Translations under genes and position numbers: made by a program
Assembly: GCF_954871325.1 (NCBI RefSeq)
Contig: NC_088775.1
Location: forward strand, 27,133,561 to 27,197,560
Length of the DNA: 64,000 bases
Direction of reading: 5' to 3'
Origin: Gordionus sp. m RMFG-2023
Lineage: Eukaryota; Nematomorpha; Gordioida; Chordodea; Parachordodidae
Part shown: positions 23,170 to 35,165 of the stretch, in pieces
How positions within the stretch are numbered: position 1 is the stretch's first letter
How the letters are laid out: each line of letters begins with the position of its first letter
The notes under the pieces: model-generated
Databases searched by the model: none
Told to the model about the DNA's origin: nothing
What the model saw: only the letters and a program-made list of their open reading frames with translations

Positions 23170-24656
23170 AGTGTTGTTAAACGCTACTTTTAAAAGTAGC
23201 GCACTATCGCACCGCTATCGTTTTCAAATGAGTAGCACGTTATTAGCTACTTTTTACGCTATTTTGATTTTTTTTTTAAATATTTTTTACGTAACTTTAT
23301 TTCTTGTTATTATCTTTACCAAATATTCTATATTTATATCATATTATAATAAATTTATAACCTGAAAGCCTTCAGGAAATTAGACCCATTATTTGTAATC
23401 ATCTTACAAACCTTGTTCTGAATTTTGTAAGACATATGGATTTCTCAAATAATATTTGCTAGAATGACATAAGTCTGACAGCCAATTATTCTTTTTAGAG
23501 CTAATGCTGCAGATTCTCGTTTTAGATTTTTTGGATCAATCTAATGTGCGGTCACTCCTAAATAAGTTCTAAAATATGAATATCATATTATAAATCAGAA
23601 AATAAACATTTTTACCTTCTATTGTGCGTCCAGCAATCTGCTGTTGTACAGATGTAGGAGACATCTGATAGATTTAATATTAAAGATTCTTTCATTTATT
23701 TAAAGCTATCCAAAATTCTTAGCATCAATGTCTGCCGGCAAAATATCTTGGTACGTGGAGAAAAAGTGTTTATCATCTTTATAAAAGAACCATTATCCAC
23801 CAAGGATAATGGTTGGACAGTATCTATTATAAAGTTCATTATGACTTTGTCAGCCAATTTTTGAGATACACCTGGTGATGATGAATCCAAATTGTTTAAT
23901 TTTGTTTGAATTAAATTTGATTTGAAAGTGGATGTATCTTCTTCCATTACCCCAAAACTTTTGAGATATTAAATCTCTTTATAATTCGATGTGTGAACAG
24001 TCTAAAATTATAACAGTAATACTTAGAATAAAAATTATGTAGGGGATAAGTACATAAAAATGATTGAAATAACTATTTTAAAATGTTTTAAATAATTTAG
24101 ATAAAATCTATGAATATATAAAAAAAATGAATGGTATTTGATTTAAATTTATTTTAAAAATTAAGGATTAGCCTACACATTGATATTAAATTTGTTTAAT
24201 ATATTACCTTTAAATATTTTGTCAAATTAAAGCTGCTTGTTTGATTTGAGGATAAAATTTTGCGACACATCTTGCATCGAAACCGATATCCAGTAGTAAT
24301 TTTTTCTTCAAGATTAAAGTATTTTTTGAATTTTGGGAAAGGATAATCTATATTTTTCTCATTTTCCAAAGATATTTCGCTATTTTCAACAATCTCACAC
24401 ATTTTTAATAACTAGATTTATAATGTATATTTTTAAATATAAATTTAAATTTTCAAAATTAAATTAAATTAAATAAAAGGATTATAATTTTAGATTTGAT
24501 AAAAAATATATTTTAATAATTTTTAGATGTATTTATTATGTAGCTACTTCGCTACTTTCTAAATTAGTAGCGAGCTACAGCTATCGCTATTTTCTAAAAG
24601 TATCCCGCTAAAGCTACCGCTACTGAAAAAAGTAGCGCGCTATTTTAACAACACTG
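23170..24656 (-). mobile_element. hAT element with TGTTGTTAAACGCTAC-type TIRs
   Basis: The left end AGTGTTGTTAAACGCTAC with 'aaaagtagcgc' (23170 on) faces the right end 'gcgcgctattttaacaacact' (to about 24655). Subterminal 'gctac' motifs occur at both ends. Minus-strand transposase pieces lie inside. Flanking 8-mers do not match cleanly; only 'gataa' is shared. Confidence 0.65.
23696..24402 (-). CDS. hAT transposase N-terminal part (BED finger + following region), broken
   Basis: The upstream frame (24402-24196) contains KFKKYFNLEEKITTGYRF followed by CKMCRKILSSNQTSSFNL, the C-x2-C half of a BED zinc finger. The His half is degenerate (NLTKYLK). The downstream frame (23947-23696) reads VIMNFIIDTVQPLSLVDN and GSFIKMINTFSPR, the typical hAT 'PFSIVE...F..L+..L.P' region. 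The RNase H-like core and the dimerisation domain are missing, so the element is an internally deleted, non-autonomous copy. Confidence 0.65.
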
Positions 24657-25086
24657 GATAAAACTAATACAACCAGAAAAACGAAACTGGTTGAATATGG
24701 GCGAGTACTTCGGAAATGACATTACGATAAACTAGGAGAGGTGCAATATGTTCAAACAAGGAGACACATAAACAATTGGGTAATACGATGAACGAAGAAG
24801 AATGAGATGTATGATAGGGGTTGGATAATTAAGATTAGTGAAGTGGGTCATATGAATTAAAGATGACCACAAAATTGAATAAAGATGAAAATGAATCCAT
24901 AAAATCATGATAGTTTTTACGTGTGTATTATAAATGTATAAAAGCATATTATTATTTTGTAACGTTATACAAGATTATATAACACGATATTATAAGGGAC
25001 TATAGGTCTGCATTGATGTGTGTATGTCATGTGCAAGGTATGTATTGATATATTAGTAACTCAATGTTGATCTTAATACTTAGATG

Positions 25087-25411
25087 TAAAGATCTGCAAA
25101 ATTAGGCCCGGCCCGGGCCGGGCCTTGGAAATTTTATTAAATATATCTAAATTTATCAATTTTATATTGAATTTTTTATGTAAAATAAAAAATTTTGATT
25201 TAATTTATTGAAACTAAACGCTATATAACATATGTCTTTTATTTTAAGTAATTATAAAAATTAATTTCTTTGTTTAAATAAATTCGGGCCTGGCCGGGCC
25301 GGTAAATTTTTTTAAATAAATTTCGGGTTCGGGCCGGGCCGGCAAAACTTTTTTAAAAAAAATTTCGGGCCGGGGCCGGGCTTGAAAAATTAGGCCCGAT
25401 GCAGATCACTA
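25087..25411. mobile_element. GC-rich hAT-like MITE with perfect 8-bp target duplication
   Basis: CTTAGATG at 25079-25086 is repeated at 25412-25419. Ends are TAAAGATCTGCA and TGCAGATCACTA. The interior is alternating 'ggcccggcccgggcc' blocks and T/A runs. Exact flanks argue for a fairly recent insertion. Confidence 0.85.
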
Positions 25412-25419
25412 CTTAGATG

Positions 25420-27152
25420 TGATATGGAGAACAATACATAGCCAGTATTCAAAGAGAGTTTCAAAAAAATTCTCCCGAATTTTTGGTTAAATTTTTTAAA
25501 ATATATAATAATTAAAAATAGCTTTACCAAAATGTTACGCCATAAATTTTTATTTTAACTCAATCATACATAAATTTGGGTATATGTTGACTATTAATGA
25601 TAAATTAAGATTTAATTTAAGAGAAAAATGTGATAAAATATTTTAGAAATAAGAGAGAATTTAAGCAATTTAATAGATTATTTTAGGCAGAATTAGATTA
25701 GATGCGATAACCTTAGACATTAAGACGAATTTGACATATTTATTTATTTTAAAGTTAAGAATGAAAGTTAAAAAAAAGTTGTCATAGAAGATAAAGAAGT
25801 CGACGATCATTAGTTATCGGCACAAGAATTTGTAAAAACAGTAGTTAATCTCCGACAATTATCGCCAATTGTTTAACGAGTAAAGCGTTAAACATTTTCA
25901 AGAGATTAGAAACAAGTGGCATGCTTGAATAAATTTTCAAGAATTTTACTTTAGTACTAGTAGAAACAAAAAAGGAGACTAGATTAATCGACAACAAAGA
26001 GATAATCAGTTATAAGAGATTATCAGAAAGAAGAAACCAAAACTAGAATAATTTATCAAGAGGATTAAATACGGTTAATAGACAAAAGGTGAAAAAGGAG
26101 AATAGAATCAATCGATAATATAGTCAAGCGGTTACAGAGATTAAAAGCTATTCATTCTAGAGATTGTTAAAAATAAGAAAATTAAATTAGGATAGTTGTC
26201 AAGAGAATTTCGGTCGGATTTTACAAAAAATAAAGGAAAGGAAAGACTAGAATCGATTGATAATCATTGACTAACAATCGTGTAGGTGAAAAGAAAGCGT
26301 TAATCGAGTAAAAGTTATCGTTAATCGCTTAGAGATAAAGAGCAAATCGTTTACAAGCAACAAAAGATAGGATTCAAGAATTTCAAGTTGTTATTAAAAG
26401 AAATAAACTTTGTAAAAATAATGAAGTGGTAATCTGATACAAGCAATCGTTGGAAGCTAAGAATAAGAGACAAGGGACCTCAGTCGTTAAAACTTATAGG
26501 ACACAAAAGATTAATCCGTGATGTGTGATGATTAAAACAAGTCACAGGATAAAGAATGAAAGAAGACTAGCAATGATAGAGATATAAGATCAGAAAGCAG
26601 AAATCGAAGGGAATTTCGGTTATTTGAGGAATGGATATTCTAATTTAAGTGGAAGGGTGGTGTTCTTTATGCTAATACATATTTTTAATTATATGCAAAA
26701 TTACTTACTGAATTATGAAGATCGGTTATTCACAGACAGAAATAATTTTTTTATGTAAATGAGATGAAGAGAATAGTTTAGAGATTTTATATTTTAACTA
26801 TTTAACAATTTTTTAGTTATTCAAGGGCCACTTTAGTCTTAAAATAATAAAATTTCAAATATAAATCAGTGAGGTTAAATTTTCATTTGGATTCAATACA
26901 AACTTTTAACTTTATCTATTAACGAGTTGGAAAACAAATGATCTTCCCATTTTAACTATTTTTTTATGAAACTCTTGACAGAATACTATCAAAGTGACCA
27001 GATTAAAAAATAGGAGCTATTTGTTGAAAAAATAAATATATTTGGAATAAACAATCGCTTGCGGAGCTTATCTGTAATAGAAAAAAAGAAGCTCATTAAT
27101 GAATTAATATTTATACTTTCTTAAATTAAGCATGTGACATCAGAAAGATTGT
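25420..27152. other. No gene seen; purine-rich strand
   Basis: From about 25750 to 26640 the + strand is rich in A and G, with recurring 'agagat', 'taatcga' and 'gaagaaa', without a long reading frame. A similar skew recurs at 28480-29010. Confidence 0.35.
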
Positions 27153-27204
27153 TATGTAAGTAGTGTTGTTAAACGGCTCGATTAGCCGATTTTTAAAAAT
27201 GGCT

Positions 27205-29270
27205 TGTTAATATATAATTTTTGAATATTAAAACTTTTATATTTTCTTTTTAAATTAAATGACCTTTTCGTAAATTTTCTTTTACTTTTTATAAAATATA
27301 AAGACGAACTTGTCGAAATTCTTTTTTTTATATAACCTTTTAAAAAACTTATTATTTTTAATATGTAAAAATGTAAATTTAAAATTAATATATATAGAGC
27401 ACAAAATGTTAAATATTTGAGTGTTAATTTAAAATAAAATAAATTTAAAATATAATTTTTATTGCCTTTCATTAATTTATTATGATAGCAGCATGATTTT
27501 AGATACTAGAACTTGGTGAAGCTAGAAGAAAGAGGATTAAGGAAAATGATGTTAATTTAATTCTAAAACACGTAAGAGATGATTAAAATGTAAAATTAAA
27601 AATAAATATAATAAAATATTTAAAATATGAATAAACCTATATGGGACAATAAGAAAACAAAATCCATAGATGAATTAGAAGATTATTTAATATACCATGA
27701 GAGTAAAGATGTTTTAAATTTAATATTTAATCTACCAGATGACTTATATTTGCTTAAGGACACAATGTTACCTATATTTGGAAGTTCAAGTTATGAAGAA
27801 GCAATATCTATATTAAAATGTTTTTGTAATTATAAAAAGGTAAAAGAGATAAATGAAAAATATAGATCAAATAATATATCTTATCTTAATAAAAATTTTA
27901 AAAGTCAAAGTAATAAAAACTTGAATAAAATTGAATTATGTAAATTAATACCAAATGTTAAAAAAGAAATAAATTCTTATAAATTAAAAGAAATAAATTA
28001 TATGATAACAATTGAAGAAATAATAGTGATTAAAAACAATAAAGAAATAAAAATTAAAGAAAATAATAAAATAAAAAATTTTATAATTAATAAAAAATTT
28101 AAAAAAACTTTGGAAATAAAAAAAATTAGAACAAAAATTAAAAAGAGAGGCAAGGTGATTAAATATTTTGATGTTGGAAAAGTTTATGTGGAGATCGTAT
28201 GTTGAAAATGGAAGGAGAAAGAGAAATTTTTTTATAAATAACAAGTTGAAAATAAATTATGATATAAAAAAATTATTTAAATTGAAAAATAAAGGAGTAA
28301 AATTTAAAATTAAAAATAATTAAATAATAAATTAAAAATTATTATATAAAATGAGACAATTCCAAATATTCTATTATTCTTTATTCCAAATTATGATTAT
28401 TCTTATAAATGATTCTGATAGATTATTTATTCCATTATCATTTCAATTATTCCAAAATTATTTTATAAAAAAGATAATAAATAACGAGATGAACAAGCTA
28501 ATGTGAGGATGATGTTCAAGCGAATGATTAGACTATAAGGATAACAAGCTACGAACAAACCAATGAAAAAGATATGACTCAGGGTAAACAACGAACAAAA
28601 TATCAAATGAAAATTCTACTACAAAGGAGAAAAAAATTTTAGAGTGGGAAGAAGTGAACAAGTTCAAGATTCGAAAATATTCGAAAATTCAAAATCAAGT
28701 TCAAAAGCGAGATATTAATTACGACATAGAAAATGATTGTTATAAATAAATAAAAATTTTTGTAAAAAATATATATATAAATTTTTGAAAGAGAAATGGG
28801 ATGATCACTACAAACAGCAAATTAACAAGCAATGTTCAAACAACGATGTTTCACAAAAGATGTTTAATAAACGATTCAACAAACGATAATCATATGGTCA
28901 AACAAACAATTTCAAGATATACGAACAAGTGACTAATGGAGCAATTGAGAAACAAATGACTGAAAGTGAAGATGAAACTGAGGAAAGAAGACATTTTTTT
29001 AAAAAAAAGAAGGAAATGTTAAACTTTTAGATTTTCTTTTTAAATTAGACCTTTTCATAACTTTTCTTTTACTTTTTATAAAATATAAGGACGAACTTGT
29101 CGAAATTCTTTTTTTTATATAACCTTTTAAAAAACTTATTATTTTTAATATGTAAAAATGTAAATTTAAAATGTATATATATAGAGAACAAAATGTTTAA
29201 TATTTGAGTGTTAATAAAAAATAAAATAAATTTAAAATATAATTTTTATTGTCGTCCATTAATTTATTAT
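27205..29270 (+). mobile_element. Short non-autonomous LTR-type retroelement (fossil)
   Basis: Direct repeats of about 255-280 bp (27205-27483 and 29017-29270) both start TGTTAA and end near 'aatttattat'. 'tgatagcagcatg', just after the left repeat, could be a primer-binding site of the Met-tRNA type. The purine run 'aaaaaaaagaaggaaa' stands directly before the right repeat, where a polypurine tract belongs. The insertion point lies in the MITE at GGCT/AGCT. The two repeats differ by small indels and several substitutions, so the element is moderately old. No pol domain is visible; it could not move alone. Confidence 0.65.
27627..28205 (+). CDS. 192-aa frame inside the LTR fossil, possibly gag-like
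   Basis: Not recognised. The N-terminal third is ordinary (MNKPIWDNKKTKSIDELEDY, then NLIFNLPDDLYLL); the rest is dominated by K, N and I. Its position, about 140 bases after the left repeat and just behind the possible primer-binding site, is where a gag gene would lie. The mix of short helices and a basic tail would suit that. There is no zinc knuckle and no protease, integrase or reverse transcriptase motif. It may equally be a chance frame in A-rich DNA. Confidence 0.35.
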   Translation: MNKPIWDNKKTKSIDELEDYLIYHESKDVLNLIFNLPDDLYLLKDTMLPIFGSSSYEEAISILKCFCNYKKVKEINEKYRSNNISYLNKNFKSQSNKNLNKIELCKLIPNVKKEINSYKLKEINYMITIEEIIVIKNNKEIKIKENNKIKNFIINKKFKKTLEIKKIRTKIKKRGKVIKYFDVGKVYVEIVC

Positions 29271-29929
29271 AGCTAACTCAATATTTTATCCAAAAGAAAA
29301 TAACGTAAGCTTGAAGATTTTGCTCATAGGTGGCACAAAAGGTTTGGACATCTATTAGCGATATCTCAAGGCTTTGGCAATGTTTTTCTGGCTAAAATCT
29401 TGAGTTGGCCGTTTTTAAAAATCGGCTGAAATTGAGCCATTTAACAACACTATATGTAAGATATACCACTATATCCTGTATTTATATCAGAGACCTGCAG
29501 GCCCGGCCCTAAGACCGGCCAGGCCGTATTTTTTTTTTAAATATCCGGGCCGCGCCGGGCCTAAGATTGTTAAACCCGGGCCGGGCCGGGCCGGGCCTTA
29601 ATATTTTTTATAAAAATTTTTACATTATGAGTTAATGGTTATAAGATTATATTATATTATAGTTATGATTAATATAATATTGGGTGATGGTTAACACTAC
29701 CTAACACCCACAGATCGATCTAATTATTAATTTCCTGCAAATTTATTCAAAGTATTAATATATTTTTTTATAATTTATATCTAAATATTTACAACATATT
29801 TTACTAAAACAATCAAATAAAGGAATATCTTAAATAAGCTCAATATTCAAGTATTATTAATATATTTTTTTATAATTCATATCTAAATTTTTAGAATATT
29901 TACCAAAACAATCAAATAAAGGAATATCA

Positions 29930-30397
29930 TGGCACAAAATATTAATGATATAATTAATAAAATTAAAAATAATATTTATTCTTTTAGAAATACAAATAAT
30001 AATTTAACATCATCATAGATGAAAATAAAAAAAACATTGGCTACGTACAATGTAATAATTGTTCAAGTATATTATCTTATAATTATAAACATGGTACATC
30101 ACATTTAAAAAGACATAAATGTGATGGTAAATCCATGAAAATTAATAAAAAAAATTTTACACCTGAAAAACCAACCTATAAATGTAATATAAAATATTTA
30201 AAGGAAAAATTTATAGATCATTCCTTAACACTTTGCGCAAAAGATATTAGACCTTTCGAAATGATAGCTGGGAATGGGTTTCTTAAATTCAGCCAGGCTC
30301 TAGTCGATGTTAGGGCAAAGTATGGTAAAATAGATATCAACTCATTGATTTCACATCCCACCACTCTATCACGCCCAATGACATTAATACTATAGAC
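29930..30397 (+). CDS. hAT transposase N-terminus with BED zinc finger, interrupted
   Basis: Starts MAQNINDIINKIKNN at 29930; a frame change near 30018 leads to DENKKNIGYVQCNNCSSILS. The BED finger is C-x2-C (VQCNNCSS) and then H-x4-H (SHLKRHKC), about 30045-30120. It continues as PTYKCNIKYLKEKFIDH, LCAKDIRPFEMIAGNGFLKF and PTTLSRPM, the conserved hAT segment 'D.RPF..V...GF..L......YG' and target-site region. The gene stops where the dispersed repeat begins (about 30402) and resumes at about 32590. A ~110-bp tandem duplication lies just upstream (29755-29930). Confidence 0.8.
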
Positions 30398-30700
30398 CAG
30401 GGACGAAGCGTCCATAGAAGCAAGGGAAGCATTGCTTCCTTTGAAATTTTTTTTACAAAATTCTTAGATAAATTTAATATAATCTTTATATTATGCTAAA
30501 AAAAATTAAATTACTTCCTTAAAATAATTAATATATTTTTTATAACGTTAAAAAGATTTATAATATTTTACTACGATAAAAAATTTACGTTAAAAAATTT
30601 ACTATTATTTTTACTAAGTAAAAAAATTTACTATTATATTTACTATGTTAAAAAATGATGGAAGCAAATTTAATATTGCTTATTTTCCTATAATAAATAT

Positions 30701-32497
30701 CAGAGACCTGAAGAGGTACAATTTGCACGGCCCAGCCCGGTTTTAAATTTTTTAGGCCCGGCCCGGATATTTTTTAAAAAAAATTTTTACGGCCCGGCCC
30801 GGATTTAAAAATTTAAGGCCCGGCCCGGATATTTTTTAAAAAAAAATTTTACGGCCCGGCCCGGATTTAAAAATTTAAGGCCCAGCTCGGATATTTTTTA
30901 AAAGAAAACAGGCCCGGCTCAGAATTTTTTAAAATTATATTCGACCTGGTATATACAAAAATTCACCTATGTCAGCTAGTATTATCGCTTATTATTTAAA
31001 AAATACATGAAAAAAGCTAATATTTTGAGAATATTATATTGAATTTATAAAAATTATAAAACTGTTATTTATAAAAATGGATATTTTGAGAATATACTAT
31101 ATTTTTTGCATTTATAAAAATAAAACTAATATTCATAAAAATGGTAATAATATTTTGAGCATATACTATATTTTATATTGCATTTAAAAAACTAATATTT
31201 AATTTATAAAAATGGAAAATATTTTGAGAATATAATATATTGTATTTAATTTACTCTTTAATTTATAAAATAAAAATAAATCCCTATTTAAAAAAATGCA
31301 TGTTTAACAAATAGTATTTTGAAAATATAATCTAATTGCACAATATTAATATAATTTATTTTATAATATAAATTTTTAACAAAAGAAGATAATTGTATTA
31401 TATAATATTGTAAAAAAAAATAATGGAAAATGTTGGATTAAAAACTTTCATGACTCAAGGTAAAATATAATAAATGCAATAAATATTTGACAGTTTGCAA
31501 AGTAAAAAACCAGCATGATTGACGAAACCCTATACTCAAGAAAGATATTAAAAATTCACAAATTATCATGAAGAAAGAGAACATATCTACCTTTTCAGGT
31601 TGAAGATTACTTCTTCTTTCTTCAAGAATTCTCGTAGTGGAAAAATTCCGCTCACAGCTTGCACTTGAAGTAGGAATTGCCAATTTTGCTAAAATTGGAA
31701 ATTCGCTTTGATGAGCCGCCCATCACTCTAACAAATTATCCACCTTAAATGTTTCATCTATTTTTTTATTTATGTAATTATAATATTCATCATCGGGTAT
31801 TGACATATTACCAGAATTACCATCACCCCATTTGTCATAAAACGATTCAGTTTGTTTAACAACAGTCGTAATTTGACTGGTCTATGGTATTCCATTTACT
31901 TCCTGAGCCTCTTTTAATTTAATATAATCTTTTATATAGTTTTCCATATCTTGCGATCTGTCCATGACAACATACGTAATAGCTTGAATTTGGGATAGAG
32001 AAAAAGAGAAATAAAATGATACTTGTGTAAAACAAATTTTTCAATTAAAAAATGCTTTATATTAAGTAAAATCAATTTTATTTCTCCTTTTTCGCTTTGA
32101 AAGGTATTACAAACTTCAAGAAGTGATATTCCTTTATTTGATTGTTTTGGAAAAATATATTCTAAAAATTTAGATATGAATTATAAAAAAATATATTAAT
32201 ACTTTGAATAAATTTGCAGGAAATTAATAATTAGATCGATCTGTGGGTGTTAGGTAGTGTTAACCATCACCCAATATTATATTAATTATAACTATAATAT
32301 AATATAATCTTATAACCATTAACTCATAATGTAAAAATTTTTATAAAAAATATTAAGGCCCGGCCCGGATATATTTTAAAAAAATTTTTTTAGGCCCGGC
32401 CCGGATATGTTTAAAAAAAATTTTTCTAGGCCCGGCCCGGGTATATTTAAAAAATTTAAAATACGGCCGGGCTTAGGGCCGGGCCTGCAGGTCTCTG
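30701..32497 (-). mobile_element. Second hAT of the same GC-rich family, 1.8 kb, with perfect 8-bp target duplication
   Basis: ATAAATAT at 30693-30700 is repeated at 32498-32505. Ends are CAGAGACCTGAAG and CTGCAGGTCTCTG. It lies in inverted orientation relative to the outer hAT. It keeps both GC-rich terminal blocks and the 3' half of the transposase on the minus strand. The N-terminal BED region is absent, so it is internally deleted. Confidence 0.9.
31438..31990 (-). CDS. hAT transposase C-terminal half (inner copy), broken
   Basis: Minus strand. DRSQDMENYIKDYIKLKEAQ (about 31900-31960), then TTVVKQTESFYDKWGDGNS and DDEYYNYINKKIDETFKVDN, and the dimerisation domain SEFPILAKLA, SASCERNFST, ILEERRSNLQPEKVDM. 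The signature (W....FP.LA.LA...L.IP.SSA.CERNFS..G.I....R..L) is that of hAT C-termini. Relative to the outer copy it has small deletions (for example at 'KPVLA' and 'TGR') and in-frame stops near 31888 and 31735. Confidence 0.85.
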
Positions 32498-32589
32498 ATA
32501 AATATACTAATAAATCATGATTCATACGATATTTTTTTGGTGTAATTTTTTTATTACGTTAAAAAAATATACAAGAGGGAAGCAAATGT

Positions 32590-32910
32590 TAAACAAACTG
32601 AATCGTTTTATGACAAATGGGGCGATGGTAATTCTGGTAATATGTCAATACTTGATGATGAATATTATAATTACATAAATAAAAAAATAGATGAAACATT
32701 TAAGGTGGATAATTTGTTAGAGTGGTGGCGGCTCATCAAAGCGAATTTCCAATTTTAGCAAAATTGGCAAAACCGGTATTGGCAATTCCTGCTTCAAGTG
32801 CACGCTGTGAGCGGAATTTTTCCACTACTGGGAGAATTCTTGAAGAAAGAAGAAGTAATCTTCAACCTGAAAAGGTAGATATGCTTATCTATCTTCATGA
32901 TAATTTGTGA
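32590..32910 (+). CDS. hAT transposase C-terminal dimerisation domain (outer copy)
   Basis: Continuation of the outer hAT gene after the repeat insertion. KQTESFYDKWGDGNSGNMS (about 32600) is followed by the intact domain SEFPILAKLAKPVLAIPASS with ARCERNFSTTGRILEERRS to the stop after YLHDNL at 32910. It matches 31438-31870 in reverse with few changes, and it has the complete 'SSARCERNFSTTGRI' core. The 3' non-coding sequence 32911-33590 likewise mirrors 30960-31440. Confidence 0.85.
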
Positions 32911-34440
32911 ATTCTTAATATCTTTCTTGAGTATAGGGTTTCGTCAATCATGCTGGTTTTTTACTTTGCAAACTGTCAAATATTTATTGCATTTATTATA
33001 TTTTACCTTGAGTCATGAAAGTTTTTAATCCAACATTTTTCATTATTTTTTTTTACAATATTATATAATACAATTATCTTCTTTTGTTATTATATTATAA
33101 AATAAATTATATTAATATTGTGCAATTAGATTATATTTTCAAAATACTATTTATTATACATGCATTTTTTTAAATAGCGATTTATTTTTATTTTATAAAT
33201 TAAAGAGTAAATTAAATACAATATATTATATTCTCAAAATATTTTCCATTTTTATAAATTAAATATTAGTTTTTTAAATGCAATATAAAATATAGTATAT
33301 GCTCAAAATATTATTACCATTTTTATGAATATTAGTTTTATTTTTATAAATGCAATATAAAATATAGTATATGCTCAAAATATCCATTTTTATAAATAAC
33401 AGTTTTATAATTTTTATAAATTCAAATATAATATTCTCAAAATATTAGCTTTTTACATGTATTTTTTAAATAATAAGCGATAATACTCGCTGAAAAATAT
33501 GGTAAAATACCTCATAGGTGAATTTTTGTATATCAGGTCGAATATAATTTTAAAAAATTCCGAGCCGGACCTGAAATTTTTTTTTTAAAAAATATCCGAG
33601 AAAGTGATTACCATGAGATTTCGAATTCTCACACCATCAAAATCTCACGGCTGACACCGTGTGAAAGTGATATCATGAGATTTTGATTTTTATCGCTTCA
33701 AATACATTTTTAGGCCATTTAAATCATCAAAATCTCACGGTTTTTCAATATTTCAAAATCTCATAGATATTTTTAAAATCTCGCATTATTAATTAAAATA
33801 TACTTTTAAAACGTCAGATTTGAATGAGGCTGTTAAATTAGAAATATTTATATATAATACAATTTAATTTGAAATTCTTTTTCATTATGAAGTAAATTTT
33901 TAACAATATATTTTTTATTTCAGAAATATTTTAGCTCAAATTATAGATATATATGACTTCCTAAAATGTTCTAAAGTTCCAGTGCACCGCCTTCAAAATT
34001 ATAGAAAATCAATTATTCTATGAAAGTAAATTTTAGATATGTCATGTTATTAAAATTAGCCATTATAAGTTTAATACAATATATTATTTTTTAACATTGA
34101 AAAATGCTCAGGCCATTGATTATTATCTTTTTTTCATCTAAAATTAATTATAGCTGCAAATGTAACTGTATATATATATATATGTAAGAACATTTGATAA
34201 AATTTTACATATAGACATTATTAAATGCTATTTTACAACTAAAATTTAATTTAGATTATCACATAAAGATGAAAAGTAAATGTTAGATACTTTTATTATA
34301 ATGTATATTGGGCTTATAAATGATTGCATAATTAATTTATTAAAGTTAGGTATTAAGTGCAGTTTATTATTCTAGCCATTGATTATATATATTTTTTCTG
34401 CATCACAAATATTATTATATATATAATTTAATGATATTTA

Positions 34441-35165
34441 GAAGAAAGAAAAGTTATACTGACAGGAGATGAACAAAAAAAAATAATTAAAACAATGCAT
34501 GAGGGGGGTGTATCTACAGTTGCAGGTATTGCTATGGGAGGGCATCTGGGGATTAATAAAACTAATCAAATAATAGCTGAAAAGTAAAAATTTGCAATAT
34601 TCTTTTAATTATATTTTTTAAGCTTTTATTGGTTGGGGAGCAATAAAAGTGTTAGAGAGTTTATCAAATTCTGTGAGGTTTGTCAAAAATCAAGCAGTCG
34701 TTTTGATAAAACCTCAAATGTTTTGCACAATATTAAAGTTGTGCCATAGTCTTGGTATCAAATTGGCATCGATTTAATCCAGATGCCAGAATCCAAGGAA
34801 AAATACAAATATATTTTATGTGCCATATGCTATTTTTCAAAATATTTAATGGCTAATCCTATTAAGGATAAAACAGCTAAATCTGTTGTAAAAGCCTTAT
34901 ACATCATTGTCAACACCCACCAATGCTATGAAGTAATAAAATAAAAATACCAATTTTAACTGAATTTTATTATATTAATATATATTTTTTTAAATTTAAT
35001 AAAACTAAAATATATATTTATTAAAGATTCAGATAAATGATCAAGGCAGGGAATTCTGTAACAATGTTTGTACAGAATTCCATAAATATTGTGGGATTGT
35101 CCAAAGAGTAACCTCAGCCTACCACTCACAAGCAAATGGTCTGGTTCTTGCTAGAGAGTTTGTTG
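34441..35165 (+). CDS. Integrase region of the Ginger-like fossil
   Basis: Integrases of this type join transposon ends to target DNA. Visible parts: the zinc-binding part with GGHLGINKTNQIIAEK and FIKFCEVCQK (34530-34690); the catalytic core start WYQIGIDLIQMPESKEKYKY (first Asp, about 34763); and a segment with INDQGREFCNNV (second Asp, about 35035) and VTSAYHSQANGL. The segments are separated by what look like two introns with gt...ag borders, as known in this group. The frame runs into the repeat array that follows. Similarity is to LTR-retroelement integrases, but the element ends are transposon-like. Confidence 0.75.

Larger units (their letters stand above)
27161..29452. mobile_element. 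hAT MITE (TAGTGTTGTTAA type) interrupted by an LTR element
   Basis: TATGTAAG at 27153-27160 is repeated at 29453-29460. The left end TAGTGTTGTTAAACGGCTCG mirrors the right end CCATTTAACAACACTA. Left and right remains together match the uninterrupted MITE at 54353-54575 (gccgatttttaaaaa, cttgaagattttgctca). The intervening 2 kb (27205-29270) is a later insertion. Confidence 0.85.
30402..32590. repeat. Dispersed AT-rich repeat inserted in the hAT gene and itself split
   Basis: The parts are 30402-30700 ('agaagcaagggaagcattg', related to 21951 on) and 32498-32590. Between them sits the inner hAT. The outer hAT reads 'actatagaccag' before it and 'gttaaacaaactgaatcg' after it. The inner hAT copy, read in reverse, keeps the uninterrupted version ('tagaccagtcaaattacg' then 'ttaaacaaactg'). 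Confidence 0.6.
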
